NCBI RefSeq assembly: GCF_014679505.1
Contig: NZ_CP061474.1
Coordinates: forward strand, 2,366,001-2,430,000
DNA: 64,000 nt
Origin: Geobacillus sp. 46C-IIa
Lineage (GTDB): Bacteria; Bacillota; Bacilli; Bacillales; Anoxybacillaceae
Direction of reading: 5' to 3'
Positions 47,770 to 56,458 of the stretch are shown here, in pieces (within the stretch, counting starts at the first letter, position 1; every line of letters starts with the position of its first letter). The notes below the pieces were generated by a model. That model was not told the origin of the DNA. It did no database searches and saw nothing but the letters and a program-made list of their open reading frames with translations. The translations under genes were made by a program, and so were the position numbers.

Positions 47770-48927
47770 GTGAAACACCTCATTCAGCCACGCGTCCAAT
47801 CCATTCAACTATCAGGCATCCGCCAGTTTTTCAACCTTGTCGCCGGCCGGCCGGGGCTAGTTTCCTTGACGATCGGCCAGCCGGATTTTCCGACACCTGA
47901 TCATGTCAAAGCGGCCGCCCAAGAAGCGATCGCCGCTGATTTCACCACGTATACGGCGAACGCCGGCCTCCTTGAGCTGCGCCAGGCGGCTTGTCAGTTT
48001 GTCGCCGATAAATACGGGCTTCGCTACAGCCCGGATGAAGTGATCGCCACCGTCGGCGCCAGTCAAGCGCTTGATATTACGTTTCGCACCATTTTAGAAG
48101 AAGGGACAGAAGTGCTTCTTCCCGCGCCGGTCTACCCTGGCTATGAGCCGCTCATCCGCCTGTGCGGGGCGAAACCGGTGTACATCGACACAAGACAAAA
48201 CGGCTTTCGTCTGTCGGCCGAGCTGATCGCGCCTTACATCACCGACAAGACGCGCTGTCTCGTCCTTCCGTATCCGTCCAATCCGACCGGAACGACGCTG
48301 TCAAGTGAAGCGCTTGAATCGATCGCCGCGCTGATGAAAGGACGGCCGATTTGGATCGTGTCTGATGAAATTTACAGCGAGCTCGTCTATCGCGGCCACC
48401 ACCGCTCGATCGCTGAATGGCTGCCAGAGCAGACGATCGTCATCAACGGGCTAAGCAAATCGCACTCGATGACCGGCTGGCGCATCGGGTTTGTCTTCGC
48501 CCCTTCCTTTGTCATCGAACAGATGCTCAAAGTGCACCAGTACAGCGTCTCCTGCACGTCATCCGTCAGTCAAAAGGCGGCGGTTGCGGCGCTTACTGCC
48601 GGCAAAAACGACGCCGAGGCGATGCGCGCCGCTTACGCCGAACGGCTTGAGTACGCATACAATCGCCTCACGGCCATGGGGCTTCCGGTCGAAAAACCGG
48701 ACGGCGCGTTTTATTTATTTCCATCGATCGCTGCGTTTCATATGCCATCGTTTGATTTTGCCGTTGATGTCGTTGAAAAAGCCGGCGTCGCCCTCGTCCC
48801 CGGCAGCGCCTTTTCAGAATACGGCGAAGGCTATGTCCGCCTGTCGTACGCCTATTCGCTCGATGTGCTCAAAGAAGGGCTCGATCGGCTCGAGCGATAC
48901 ATTCAGACGAAGAGGAACAGCCGGTAA
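47770..48927 (+). CDS. patA: Aminotransferase PatA
   Basis: Fold-type I, class I/II aminotransferase of 385 residues; B. subtilis PatA is the N-acetyl-diaminopimelate aminotransferase candidate, linking it to dapH and dapL here. Seen: SLTIGQPDFPTPDHV, YPSNPTGTTLS, SDEIYSELVY, and PLP lysine in INGLSKSHSMTGWR near 233. GTG at 47770 follows AAAGGTGG. It lies downstream of the accessory block; in B. subtilis it is near cheV and ykyB. Confidence 0.92.
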   Translation: MKHLIQPRVQSIQLSGIRQFFNLVAGRPGLVSLTIGQPDFPTPDHVKAAAQEAIAADFTTYTANAGLLELRQAACQFVADKYGLRYSPDEVIATVGASQALDITFRTILEEGTEVLLPAPVYPGYEPLIRLCGAKPVYIDTRQNGFRLSAELIAPYITDKTRCLVLPYPSNPTGTTLSSEALESIAALMKGRPIWIVSDEIYSELVYRGHHRSIAEWLPEQTIVINGLSKSHSMTGWRIGFVFAPSFVIEQMLKVHQYSVSCTSSVSQKAAVAALTAGKNDAEAMRAAYAERLEYAYNRLTAMGLPVEKPDGAFYLFPSIAAFHMPSFDFAVDVVEKAGVALVPGSAFSEYGEGYVRLSYAYSLDVLKEGLDRLERYIQTKRNSR

Positions 48928-48997
48928 AATGAGAGCGGCTTCGTTTTCCTTTCAGCGCGATGCCGCATGCGGCTTCCACCGGCTGATTTGCGCACAT

Positions 48998-49041
48998 ATG
49001 CAAAAAAGGAGGGCCCGCAAAAGCAACGGGACCCCTTTTTC
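48998..49041 (-). terminator. Terminator of the quinone-reductase operon
   Basis: Minus strand: AAAAAGGGGTCCCG arm pairs with CGGGCCCTCCTTTTTT with small bulges, ending in a T-run. Confidence 0.78.
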
Positions 49042-49115
49042 ATCGCTATATACGGCTATATGCGTTTTCTCTTGGAGGAAGGCGGCCTTTTCGGTCAGAT
49101 CGTTTCCTCTCTTTT

Positions 49116-50090
49116 TTACGGCACAAGCAACAGCTTGCCGCTCGTTTTCCGCCCTTGCAGCAGCTCGTGCACCATGGCAGCCTGTTCAAGCGGATAGACG
49201 CCGCCGATGGTCAGCTCTAAACTTCCTTCTTGCACCCAATGGAGCAGTTCGCGCAAGCTTTGCTCGTACAGCGCCCGCTTCCGCATGATCTGCGGCAAGA
49301 AAAAGCCGATGATGGACCAGTTTTTCGCCATCAGGCGAACCGGGTTTAGGCGCGTCATCTCCCCGCTTGCCGCACCGTAGACAACAAGGCGGCCGAACGG
49401 GGCAAGGCAATCAAGCGTTTGGTGGAAAATGTCGCCGCCCGCCATTTCCAAAGCAACGTCAACCCCGCGGCCTTGGGTCGCCTCCATCACGGCCTTAGAC
49501 CAGTCGTTTTTCGTATAATCGACCGTCACATCGGCGCCAAGACGGCGAGCGAGCGCCCGCTTCTCCTCGGTGCTCGCCGTGGCGATGACGGTTTTCGCGC
49601 CAAACCGTTTCGCCAGCTGCACAGCGAGCGTGCCGACGCCGCCGGCTGCCGCATGGACGAGCACTGTTTCCCCTTCTTCAAGGCGACCCATCGTTTTCAA
49701 AATGTGATAGGCGCTTAACCCTTGCACCGGCAGCGCGGCCGCTTGGCGGGCATCAACTCCGTCCGGCAGCGGCACGACCGCCCGTTCATCAACAACGACA
49801 TACTCGGCGTAGCCGCCCGCCTCGATCAAGGCGACGACGCGCTGTCCTGGACGGATCGTCTGCACGTTTGGACCGACTTCGCGGACGACGCCGGCCACTT
49901 CGGTGCCGGGCACGAATGGAAGCGGCGTCGGTACAACGTAGCGTCCTTCCCGCCTCGCTGTGTCGGCGTAATTGACGCCAATCGCCTCCGCTTCAATCAA
50001 CACATGCCGTCCGGATGGCGACGGGCGCTCGATCTCTTTCACTTTGAGCACGCCCGGACCGCCGTACTCTGTAAATTGCACAATTCTCAT
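49116..50090 (-). CDS. NADPH:quinone reductase-like MDR protein
   Basis: Zinc-free medium-chain reductase, 324 residues. N-terminal GroES-like domain (NYADTARREG), nucleotide fold HAAAGGVGTLAVQLAK near 147 and IATASTEEK. It probably reduces quinones or enoyl/enone compounds with NADPH. ATG at 50090 overlaps the stop of the ComB-like gene by 4 bp, with GGGAGGGG upstream. It is last in the kinase-phosphatase-reductase run downstream of the TetR gene. Confidence 0.87.
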   Translation of the reverse strand: MRIVQFTEYGGPGVLKVKEIERPSPSGRHVLIEAEAIGVNYADTARREGRYVVPTPLPFVPGTEVAGVVREVGPNVQTIRPGQRVVALIEAGGYAEYVVVDERAVVPLPDGVDARQAAALPVQGLSAYHILKTMGRLEEGETVLVHAAAGGVGTLAVQLAKRFGAKTVIATASTEEKRALARRLGADVTVDYTKNDWSKAVMEATQGRGVDVALEMAGGDIFHQTLDCLAPFGRLVVYGAASGEMTRLNPVRLMAKNWSIIGFFLPQIMRKRALYEQSLRELLHWVQEGSLELTIGGVYPLEQAAMVHELLQGRKTSGKLLLVP

Positions 50091-50872
50091 TGCCGTTTCC
50101 CCTCCCTTGCTGCTTTCATTTGCGCCATATCGCGCATTTCCGGTCCAACCGGCCCGGGCTCGAGCTTCGGAATGACAGAAAGCGCTCCGTGCCGGTTGAT
50201 GTAGTCGATCTCCTTTTCAAGGCCGCACGCGGCCATCCAGCGGCCAACAAGCGAGGAGGATAGCACCTCTTTCGCCTTTCCTTCGCCGCCGTATTGCCGG
50301 TAAAACAGCCAGGCGGCCATGGCGCTGTCAGAAAGCTCTGCCGCAGCGATTCCTTGCTCAATCAAGCAATGGACAAAATAGCCGGCGCCATAAAAATCTT
50401 CAAGGCAAAAGCGGCCGGATGAACCGGAGCAAATGACAATGATCGTCTCATTCTGATGCGCCCGGCAAATATGTTCGCTAACAGCTGGGCTGTTAAGCAA
50501 ACTCGCCGCATACACGGCCCGGGCTTTCATGGCCTTGCGAAGCGCCACCGTGCCGTTTGTCGTCGACAAAATGACGGTCTTCCCCGGGCAAACCGTTTGC
50601 AAAAACAGCGGCGCCGGCGGGTGGAAGCCGGTGATCGTCCTTCCTTCGCTTTCACCGGCAAGTTCATACCCCCCATCCGGCAATCGGCGCCCAACTTCTT
50701 CGGCTTCGGCCGCGCTATACACCGGAACGACCGAGCGAGCGCCGGCAGCCAGCGCCGCTGTAATCGATGACGTCGCGAGCAAAATATCAAACACAACGGC
50801 TACTTTGCCGTCAGCGAGCGCCGTTTCGTCAATGTCTTCCTTGCGCAGCACAACATGCACTTTCGTGATCAT
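50087..50872 (-). CDS. ComB-like 2-phosphosulfolactate phosphatase family protein
   Basis: A 261-residue member of the Mg2+-dependent ComB phosphatase family. Signature parts: VVFDILLATSSITAALAAGA near 27, AGESEGRTITGFHP, VILSTTNGTVAL and ICSGSSGRFCLEDFYGAG. True ComB makes sulfolactate for coenzyme M, which Geobacillus does not use, so it probably acts on another alpha-hydroxy phosphate ester. It is 6 bp downstream of the kinase gene: a kinase and a phosphatase gene side by side. B. subtilis has a homologue (YitC). Confidence 0.83.
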   Translation of the reverse strand: MITKVHVVLRKEDIDETALADGKVAVVFDILLATSSITAALAAGARSVVPVYSAAEAEEVGRRLPDGGYELAGESEGRTITGFHPPAPLFLQTVCPGKTVILSTTNGTVALRKAMKARAVYAASLLNSPAVSEHICRAHQNETIIVICSGSSGRFCLEDFYGAGYFVHCLIEQGIAAAELSDSAMAAWLFYRQYGGEGKAKEVLSSSLVGRWMAACGLEKEIDYINRHGALSVIPKLEPGPVGPEMRDMAQMKAAREGKRQ

Positions 50873-50878
50873 CCTTTT

Positions 50879-51937
50879 TCACCGCCCTGTCGCCAGCTGC
50901 CACGCATGCTCGATGAGCGCCTCGACAAACTGGTTGAAATGACGAAACCGCTCATCATTTGTTTGTCCGCGGCGGTAACGGTAATAAATTTGTTGGCAGA
51001 TGACGGCCAATTTAAAATAAGCAAACGTTAAATAGATATGCATATCAGAAACGTCGCGGCCGCTTTTTTCCGCATACACAGCAATAAACTGTTCGCGCGT
51101 GTAAAAGCCGGGCCGGACGGTGACCGGCGCGCGGCCGAAGCCGTGTTTGACAAGCGGCGGGTCGCCTTCTTCAATCCAATAGCTCATCGCCACTGCCAAA
51201 TCGGCAAGCGGGTCGCCAACGGTCGACATTTCCCAATCGAACAAGCCGACCATTTTCGTCACATCGTCCTCAGCAAACAAGGCGTTATTCAGCTTAAAAT
51301 CGTAATGAATCACCGTCGCCTCGCGCTGTGGCGGAATATGGGAAGCAAGCCACTTCATGAGCGCCTCGGCCGCTGGAACGTCGTCTGTTTTCGCCCGCTC
51401 GTAGCGCTGAATCCACCCGTGCACTTGCCGCTCCATAAACCCTTCCGGCTTGACCATCTGCACAAGGCGGGTCTTCTTATAATCGATTTGATGGATGTTG
51501 ACAAGCGTCTCGACCATCGTTTCGGAAATGCCGCGGCACACGTCCTCCGTCGGGTCGATGCCATCTGGGAAATCGCTGTCGATCACCACGCCGCGGCGTC
51601 GCTCCATCACAAAAAACGGGCTGCCGATCACTGATTCATCTTCACAAAAGTAGAATGGCTTCGGAGCCAACGGGAACAGCGGATGAATTTCGGCAAGCCA
51701 CGTGCTCTCCCGCTTCATATCGTGTGCTTTTGGCGGCACCGGGCCAAACGGCGGGCGACGCAGCACCGCTTCCCACTCCCCGCAGCGAAGCAAGTACGTC
51801 AAATTCGAGCGGCCGGCGGAAAATTGCTCGATCTCGAGCTCCCCGTTCGGCATATCCGGCAACACCGCGCGTAAAAACGCAGCCAGCTTTTCGGCCGGCA
51901 GTTCCTCCCCTTTGCGCACCGGAATAATGGCGCTCAT
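50879..51937 (-). CDS. ACAD10/11-type phosphotransferase (kinase domain protein)
   Basis: APH-fold kinase, 352 residues. It resembles the N-terminal kinase domain of ACAD10/ACAD11: IEQFSAGRSNLTYLL, VLRRPPFGPVPPKAHDMKRE, CEDESVIGSPFFVMERRRG, Brenner motif VIHYDFKLNNALF near 239, and FDWEMSTVGDPLADLA. In mammals ACAD11 and in Pseudomonas LvaA phosphorylate the 4-hydroxyl of 4-hydroxyacyl-CoA. ATG at 51937 follows GGGGGAGAGGG. Cotranscription with the TetR gene is likely. Confidence 0.87.
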   Translation of the reverse strand: MSAIIPVRKGEELPAEKLAAFLRAVLPDMPNGELEIEQFSAGRSNLTYLLRCGEWEAVLRRPPFGPVPPKAHDMKRESTWLAEIHPLFPLAPKPFYFCEDESVIGSPFFVMERRRGVVIDSDFPDGIDPTEDVCRGISETMVETLVNIHQIDYKKTRLVQMVKPEGFMERQVHGWIQRYERAKTDDVPAAEALMKWLASHIPPQREATVIHYDFKLNNALFAEDDVTKMVGLFDWEMSTVGDPLADLAVAMSYWIEEGDPPLVKHGFGRAPVTVRPGFYTREQFIAVYAEKSGRDVSDMHIYLTFAYFKLAVICQQIYYRYRRGQTNDERFRHFNQFVEALIEHAWQLATGR

Positions 51938-51987
51938 CTCCCTCTCCCCCTTTGCGAACGCGTTTCGATGCACGCCGTTTCGCTTGT

Positions 51988-52563
51988 TTACGGAATATGC
52001 GGCGCACCCATTCCGTCAATCAAAATCGCCACCATTTGTTCAGCCACTTCCGCATCGGTCAGCTCGCCGTCCGGACGGAACCAGTGGTAGCTCCAATTGG
52101 CCGCCCCAAGCACCGTGAGCGCGGCAATCGATGGCGACAAATCACGGCGCAGTTCACCGTTTTTCATTCCTTCTTCAATTAACGCCTGCAGCTGATGGCG
52201 GAACAAGTCGCGCTTTTCCTTCACCTTTTGCAAATGTTCCTCGCTCAAATGCTTCATCTCACGGAAAAACACGCGCGCTTGCCGTCCTTGCCGCTCGACA
52301 TTGTGAATGAGCATATATACGATGGCGTACAGCTTTTCCCGCACCGACCGCCGCTCATCATTCATCATGCGCGCCTGCTCGCTAAGCAGCCCCTCAATGT
52401 AGCGAAGGTGAATGTCCATGAGCAGCTCTTCTTTGCTTTTGAAGTAGTAGTAAAACGTTCCTTTCGTCACCCCGAGGACATCGACAATATCTTGGATCGA
52501 CGTTTCGCTGAATCCTTTTTGTTCAAACAGTTCAATGCTGGCAGCGATAATTTTTTCCCTCAT
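51988..52563 (-). CDS. TetR-family regulator, FadR-like
   Basis: A 191-residue repressor. The helix-turn-helix is at about 3-48 (IIAASIELFEQKGFSETSIQ, VTKGTFYYYFKSKEELL). The C-terminal ligand domain resembles acyl-CoA-responsive regulators. It lies between the acyl-CoA ligase and kinase genes, so it likely controls the surrounding operon. A palindrome at 56340 and a direct repeat in its own leader are candidate sites. ATG at 52563 follows AGAGGTGGG. Confidence 0.88.
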   Translation of the reverse strand: MREKIIAASIELFEQKGFSETSIQDIVDVLGVTKGTFYYYFKSKEELLMDIHLRYIEGLLSEQARMMNDERRSVREKLYAIVYMLIHNVERQGRQARVFFREMKHLSEEHLQKVKEKRDLFRHQLQALIEEGMKNGELRRDLSPSIAALTVLGAANWSYHWFRPDGELTDAEVAEQMVAILIDGMGAPHIP

Positions 52564-52586
52564 GCCTTCCCACCTCTTGCCTCATA

Positions 52587-52606
52587 TGTAGTCACTTGTA
52601 GTCACT
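52587..52606. promoter_or_regulatory. Direct-repeat operator candidate in the TetR gene leader
   Basis: Two exact 10-bp copies head to tail (AGTGACTACA twice on the minus strand). They lie just downstream of a minus-strand -10 TACAAT (52618-52613), where a repressor could block its own gene. Confidence 0.6.
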
Positions 52607-52623
52607 GCCAGCTATTGTACCAT

Positions 52624-52656
52624 AAAACGGCCAAGTCTGCTCGCGACTTGGCCGTC
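52624..52656 (-). terminator. Terminator of the acyl-CoA ligase gene
   Basis: Minus strand: ACGGCCAAGTC and GACTTGGCCGT (11-bp perfect stem) around a short loop, then TTTTAT. The TetR promoter begins within its tail. Confidence 0.9.
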
Positions 52657-52669
52657 AGCCGCGCCGCCG

Positions 52670-54289
52670 TCATTGCGGGCGGGACGCCTCTTCGCGCAAG
52701 GCGCGGCGCAAAATTTTGCCGACGTTCGTTTTCGGCAGCTCAGCGCGGAACTCGACGATGCGCGGCACTTTATAAGCTGCCAAGTTTTTTCGGCAGTGGG
52801 CGAGAATGTCGTCTTCGCTCGCCTGTTGCCCATCTTTTAAAACGACGACCGCCTTCACCGTTTCGCCGCGGTACGGGTCCGGCACGCCGATGGCCACCGC
52901 CTCTTTCACGGCCGGATGTTCATACAGCACTTCCTCGATCTCGCGCGGATAAACGTTGTAGCCGCCGGCGATGATCATATCTTTTTTTCGGTCGACGATC
53001 GTCACATACCCTTCCTCGTCAATCGCGGCCAAATCCCCGGTGTACAACCATCCGTCGCGCAGCGCCGCCGCCGTTTCTTCCGGCATATTCCAATATCCCT
53101 TCATCACCTGCGGCCCGCGGATGATGAGTTCACCGACCTCACCCGGCGGCAATTCTTGCGCGCCCGTCGCCACATCGACGACTTTGTATTCAGTGAGCGG
53201 CATGCCGATGCCGACCGTGCCCGGCTTGCGTGCAGCAAACGGCGGGTTGCAGTGCGTCACCGGCGATGCTTCGGACAGTCCGTACCCTTCGAGAACGACC
53301 GCCCCCGTTTTCGCCTCGAAATCGCGCATGAGCTCAAGCGGCATTGGCGCGCTGCCGCTGTTGCACGTTTTAATGCTGCTGATGCCGTACTGCTCGACTC
53401 CCGGCGTGTTCGTAATGGCGACGTACATCGTCGGCACGCCGGGGAACACGGTCGGCTGCTTGTCGCGGATCGTCTCGAGCACTTCTTTCAGCTCAAAGCG
53501 CGGCAGCAAAACGTTTTCCGCCCCTTGGTAAATGGCTAAGTTCATTCCTGAAGTCATCGCAAAGACATGGAAGAGCGGGATCACGGTCAAATAGCGCTCT
53601 TTTCCCATTTCAAACGTTCCTTTAAAAAACTCGGCGCATTGCAAAACATTGGCAAAAATGTTGCGGTGGGTGAGCATCGCTCCTTTTGAGCGCCCTGTCG
53701 TTCCGCCCGTGTATTGCAGCACAGCGACGTCATGCGCCGGTTCGATTGGCACCGGACGCGCTTGCCCGCTTCCTTCGGCGAGAAACTCCTCAAACGTGAC
53801 GTCTCCGGCGGCCAACGAAGCGGATGGCGGCGCCCCAAAGCTGACGGTGACCGCCCGCTTGACGGCCGTCTCCCCTCTTACCGCAATAAGGCGCGGATAA
53901 AGCGGCTCATAAATGATGATCGTCTCAGCCCCGGAATCGTTCAGCAAATACGCCAGCTCGCGCTCGACGAGCATCGGGTTCACTTGGGTGACGATGGCGC
54001 CAGCCTGCAAAATGCCGTAATAAGCAATGACGTATTGTGGGCAGTTCGGCAGCATAATCGCGACGCGGTCGCCTTTTTGCACCCCAAGCGCCTGCAGGCT
54101 CGAAGTGAAGCGGTTGACCGCGGCGGCGAGCTCAGCGTACGTGATCGTTTTGCTGTAAAACGTCAGCGCCGGCTGGCTGCCAAATTGCGCCGCCCGTTCA
54201 TGGAGCACATCGCATACCGTTTTGTCCGGAATGTCAATATGAAACGACACATGTTCTGGATAAAGAGACAAGGCCCGTTTTTCGCTCAT
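52670..54289 (-). CDS. Long- or medium-chain acyl-CoA ligase
   Basis: ANL-superfamily AMP-forming ligase, 539 residues, activating a carboxylic acid to its CoA thioester. Seen: P-loop YTGGTTGRSKGAM near 185, EGYGLSEASPVTH near 325, GWLYTGDLAAIDEEGYV near 410, NVYPREIEEVL and C-terminal lysine in PKTNVGKILRR. The substrate is not readable. ATG at 54289 follows AAGGGGGAAAAG. Third in the operon after the ACAD and SDR. Confidence 0.92.
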   Translation of the reverse strand: MSEKRALSLYPEHVSFHIDIPDKTVCDVLHERAAQFGSQPALTFYSKTITYAELAAAVNRFTSSLQALGVQKGDRVAIMLPNCPQYVIAYYGILQAGAIVTQVNPMLVERELAYLLNDSGAETIIIYEPLYPRLIAVRGETAVKRAVTVSFGAPPSASLAAGDVTFEEFLAEGSGQARPVPIEPAHDVAVLQYTGGTTGRSKGAMLTHRNIFANVLQCAEFFKGTFEMGKERYLTVIPLFHVFAMTSGMNLAIYQGAENVLLPRFELKEVLETIRDKQPTVFPGVPTMYVAITNTPGVEQYGISSIKTCNSGSAPMPLELMRDFEAKTGAVVLEGYGLSEASPVTHCNPPFAARKPGTVGIGMPLTEYKVVDVATGAQELPPGEVGELIIRGPQVMKGYWNMPEETAAALRDGWLYTGDLAAIDEEGYVTIVDRKKDMIIAGGYNVYPREIEEVLYEHPAVKEAVAIGVPDPYRGETVKAVVVLKDGQQASEDDILAHCRKNLAAYKVPRIVEFRAELPKTNVGKILRRALREEASRPQ

Positions 54290-54311
54290 TTGCTTTTCCC
54301 CCTTACTTTCG

Positions 54312-55094
54312 TTAAATGCCGGTCGCATGACTGCCGCCGTCAACGACAAGAAGCGCGCCGGTGACAAACGAGGATGCCGGCGAAGCGAGGAACAAGACGG
54401 CGCCTTTTAGGTCATCTTCACCGCCAAAGCGGCCGAGCGGCGTATGTTCCAATACTTTTTGACCGACTTGCTCAAGGACGACGCGCGACATTTTCGTCGG
54501 GAAAAAGCCGGGGGCGACCGCATTGACGCGAATGCCGTGTTTTCCCCATTTAGCAGCCAAATCGCGCGTAAACGTAATGACCGCCCCTTTGCTTGTGTTG
54601 TAGCCGATCGTATTTAAAATATCGGGATGCGTGCCGCCAAGGCCGGCGACGGAAGCGATATTGATGATGGCGCCGCCGGTTTGCTTGGCAATCATCACTT
54701 TGCCGGCCGCCTGGCTCATCAAAAACGTGCCGGTGACGTTGACGTTGATCACCTTTTGCCACGCTTCGAGCGGCATCTCCTCCACCGGCGCCCCCCATGT
54801 CGCCCCGCTGTTGTTCACCAAAATATCGATGCCGCCGAATTCTTTCGCCGTCGTTTCGACAACACGGTTTACGTCATCCGGATTCGTCACGTCGCACGGC
54901 AAAGCAAGCGAGCGGACGCCGAGCCGTTCTATTTTTTCTTTCACTTGCTCGCACGCTTCCACCTTGCGCGAGCAGACGACGACATTCGCCCCGGCTTCGG
55001 CGAGGCCGATGGCGATCTGTTCGCCGAGGCCTCGCCCACCGCCGGTGACGATGGCCGTTTTTCTTTCAATTTTAAATAAATCGAGTACGTGCAT
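54312..55094 (-). CDS. SDR oxidoreductase
   Basis: Classical SDR, 260 residues. Cofactor motif TGGGRGLGEQIAIG near 17; NNSGATWG near 90; catalytic Ser in IASVAGLGG and YNTSK near 163-167; tail VDGGSHATGI. Could oxidise or reduce a hydroxyacyl-CoA; LvaD of the Pseudomonas levulinate pathway is of the same class. ATG at 55094 is preferred to GTG at 55103, but the SD GGGGGAGG fits both. It lies 20 bp after the ACAD gene and 22 bp before the ligase gene. Confidence 0.87.
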   Translation of the reverse strand: MHVLDLFKIERKTAIVTGGGRGLGEQIAIGLAEAGANVVVCSRKVEACEQVKEKIERLGVRSLALPCDVTNPDDVNRVVETTAKEFGGIDILVNNSGATWGAPVEEMPLEAWQKVINVNVTGTFLMSQAAGKVMIAKQTGGAIINIASVAGLGGTHPDILNTIGYNTSKGAVITFTRDLAAKWGKHGIRVNAVAPGFFPTKMSRVVLEQVGQKVLEHTPLGRFGGEDDLKGAVLFLASPASSFVTGALLVVDGGSHATGI

Positions 55095-55114
55095 GAATGC
55101 CACTTCCTCCCCCG

Positions 55115-56323
55115 TTATTGATATTGCCGCAGTTCAAGCTTTGCGACCTGCTCTTTGTGCACTTCGTCCGGCCCGTCGGCGAGGCGGAGCGTGCGCGAGT
55201 TCGCCCACATGGCGGCCAGCGGGAAGTCGTTGCTCACCCCGGCGGCGCCAAACGCCTGAATGGCACGGTCGATCACTTTTAAGGCGACATTTGGAGCGAC
55301 CACTTTAATCATGGCAATTTCTTTGCGCGCGACCTTGTTGCCGACCGTATCCATCATGTATGCTGCTTTCATTGTCAACAGGCGCGCCTGCTCGATTTCG
55401 ATGCGCGACTGCGCAATCCACTCGCGGATCACGCCGTGCTCCGCGAGCGGCCTGCCGAACGCCATCCGCGACTGCACGCGCCGACACATGAGCTCAAGCG
55501 CCCGCTCCGCCGCCCCAATCAAGCGCATGCAATGGTGAATCCGCCCCGGGCCGAGCCGCCCTTGGGCGATGGCAAACCCTTTCCCTTCTCCCCAAATGAT
55601 GTTTTCTTTCGGCACCCGCACGTGGTCATATGTAATCTCCGCATGGCCGTGCGGCGCATGGTCAAAACCAAACACCGGCAGCATCCGTTCAATTTTCACC
55701 CCCGGCGTATCGAGCGGGACGATGATCATCGACTGCTGTTCATGTTTTGGTGCGTCCGGGTTCGTTTTGCCCATGACGATGGCGACTTTGCAGCGCGGGT
55801 CGCCGGCGCCGGACGACCACCATTTCCGACCGGTAATGACATATTCATCGCCGTCGCGGATGATCGACGCCCGAATGTTCGTCGCATCGCTTGACGCCAC
55901 ATCCGGTTCGGTCATCGAAAAGCACGAGCGGATTTCCCCGTTTAAGAGCGGGATGAGCCATTTTTGTTTTTGTTCCTCGCTGCCGTAGCGGACGAGCACT
56001 TCCATGTTGCCGGTATCCGGCGCATTGCAGTTGAACACTTCCGGAGCGATGAGCGACCGGCCCATAATTTCGCAAAGCGGCGCGTACTCGACGTTTGTTA
56101 AGCCGGCTCCGTATTCACTGTCCGGCAAAAACAAGTTCCAAAGCCCTTCTTTTTTCGCTTTTTCCTTCAGTTCTTCAATGATCGGGGGCACGCTTGACCA
56201 TCTCGACTCTTGGGCGTTCAGCTGCTCCTCGTACACTTTTTCATTCGGATAAATGTACCCCTCCATGAAAGCGCTTAATTTTTTGATCAGCTCTTGGACT
56301 TTCGGCGAATAGGAAAAGTCCAT
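55115..56323 (-). CDS. ACAD10/11-like acyl-CoA dehydrogenase
   Basis: FAD enzyme of 402 residues, strikingly like the dehydrogenase domain of mammalian ACAD11: [62 protein letters not shown] and [20 protein letters not shown]11 and LvaC use 4-phosphoacyl-CoA intermediates in 4-hydroxy-acid breakdown. ATG at 56323 follows AGGGAGGGG. First gene of the operon, behind promoter TTGAAT-17-TATAGT and an 18-bp palindrome. Confidence 0.92.
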   Translation of the reverse strand: MDFSYSPKVQELIKKLSAFMEGYIYPNEKVYEEQLNAQESRWSSVPPIIEELKEKAKKEGLWNLFLPDSEYGAGLTNVEYAPLCEIMGRSLIAPEVFNCNAPDTGNMEVLVRYGSEEQKQKWLIPLLNGEIRSCFSMTEPDVASSDATNIRASIIRDGDEYVITGRKWWSSGAGDPRCKVAIVMGKTNPDAPKHEQQSMIIVPLDTPGVKIERMLPVFGFDHAPHGHAEITYDHVRVPKENIIWGEGKGFAIAQGRLGPGRIHHCMRLIGAAERALELMCRRVQSRMAFGRPLAEHGVIREWIAQSRIEIEQARLLTMKAAYMMDTVGNKVARKEIAMIKVVAPNVALKVIDRAIQAFGAAGVSNDFPLAAMWANSRTLRLADGPDEVHKEQVAKLELRQYQ

Positions 56324-56339
56324 GCCATCCCCTCCCTTT

Positions 56340-56357
56340 ATACTAACCGGTTAGTAT
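56340..56357. promoter_or_regulatory. Perfect 18-bp palindromic operator
   Basis: ATACTAACCGGTTAGTAT is an exact palindrome located about +10 to +27 of the predicted ACAD transcript, just before its SD. It is a typical TetR-family site, most likely for the TetR protein of the same cluster. Confidence 0.8.
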
Positions 56358-56373
56358 GTGCCCCCTTATTTTT

Positions 56374-56402
56374 ACTATACCTCTGCAGAAAGAAATATTC
56401 AA
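56374..56402 (-). promoter_or_regulatory. SigA promoter of the ACAD operon
   Basis: Minus strand: TTGAAT (56402-56397), 17-bp spacer, TATAGT (56379-56374). Confidence 0.75.
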
Positions 56403-56430
56403 TATTTTTTGATAAATATGTTTAACATCA

Positions 56431-56458
56431 AAAAATGGGGCGAAACCGCCCCATTTTA
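56431..56458 (-). terminator. Terminator of the dehydrogenase remnant
   Basis: Minus strand: AAAATGGGGCG and CGCCCCATTTTTT around a 4-nt loop, overlapping the stop codon. Confidence 0.88.
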
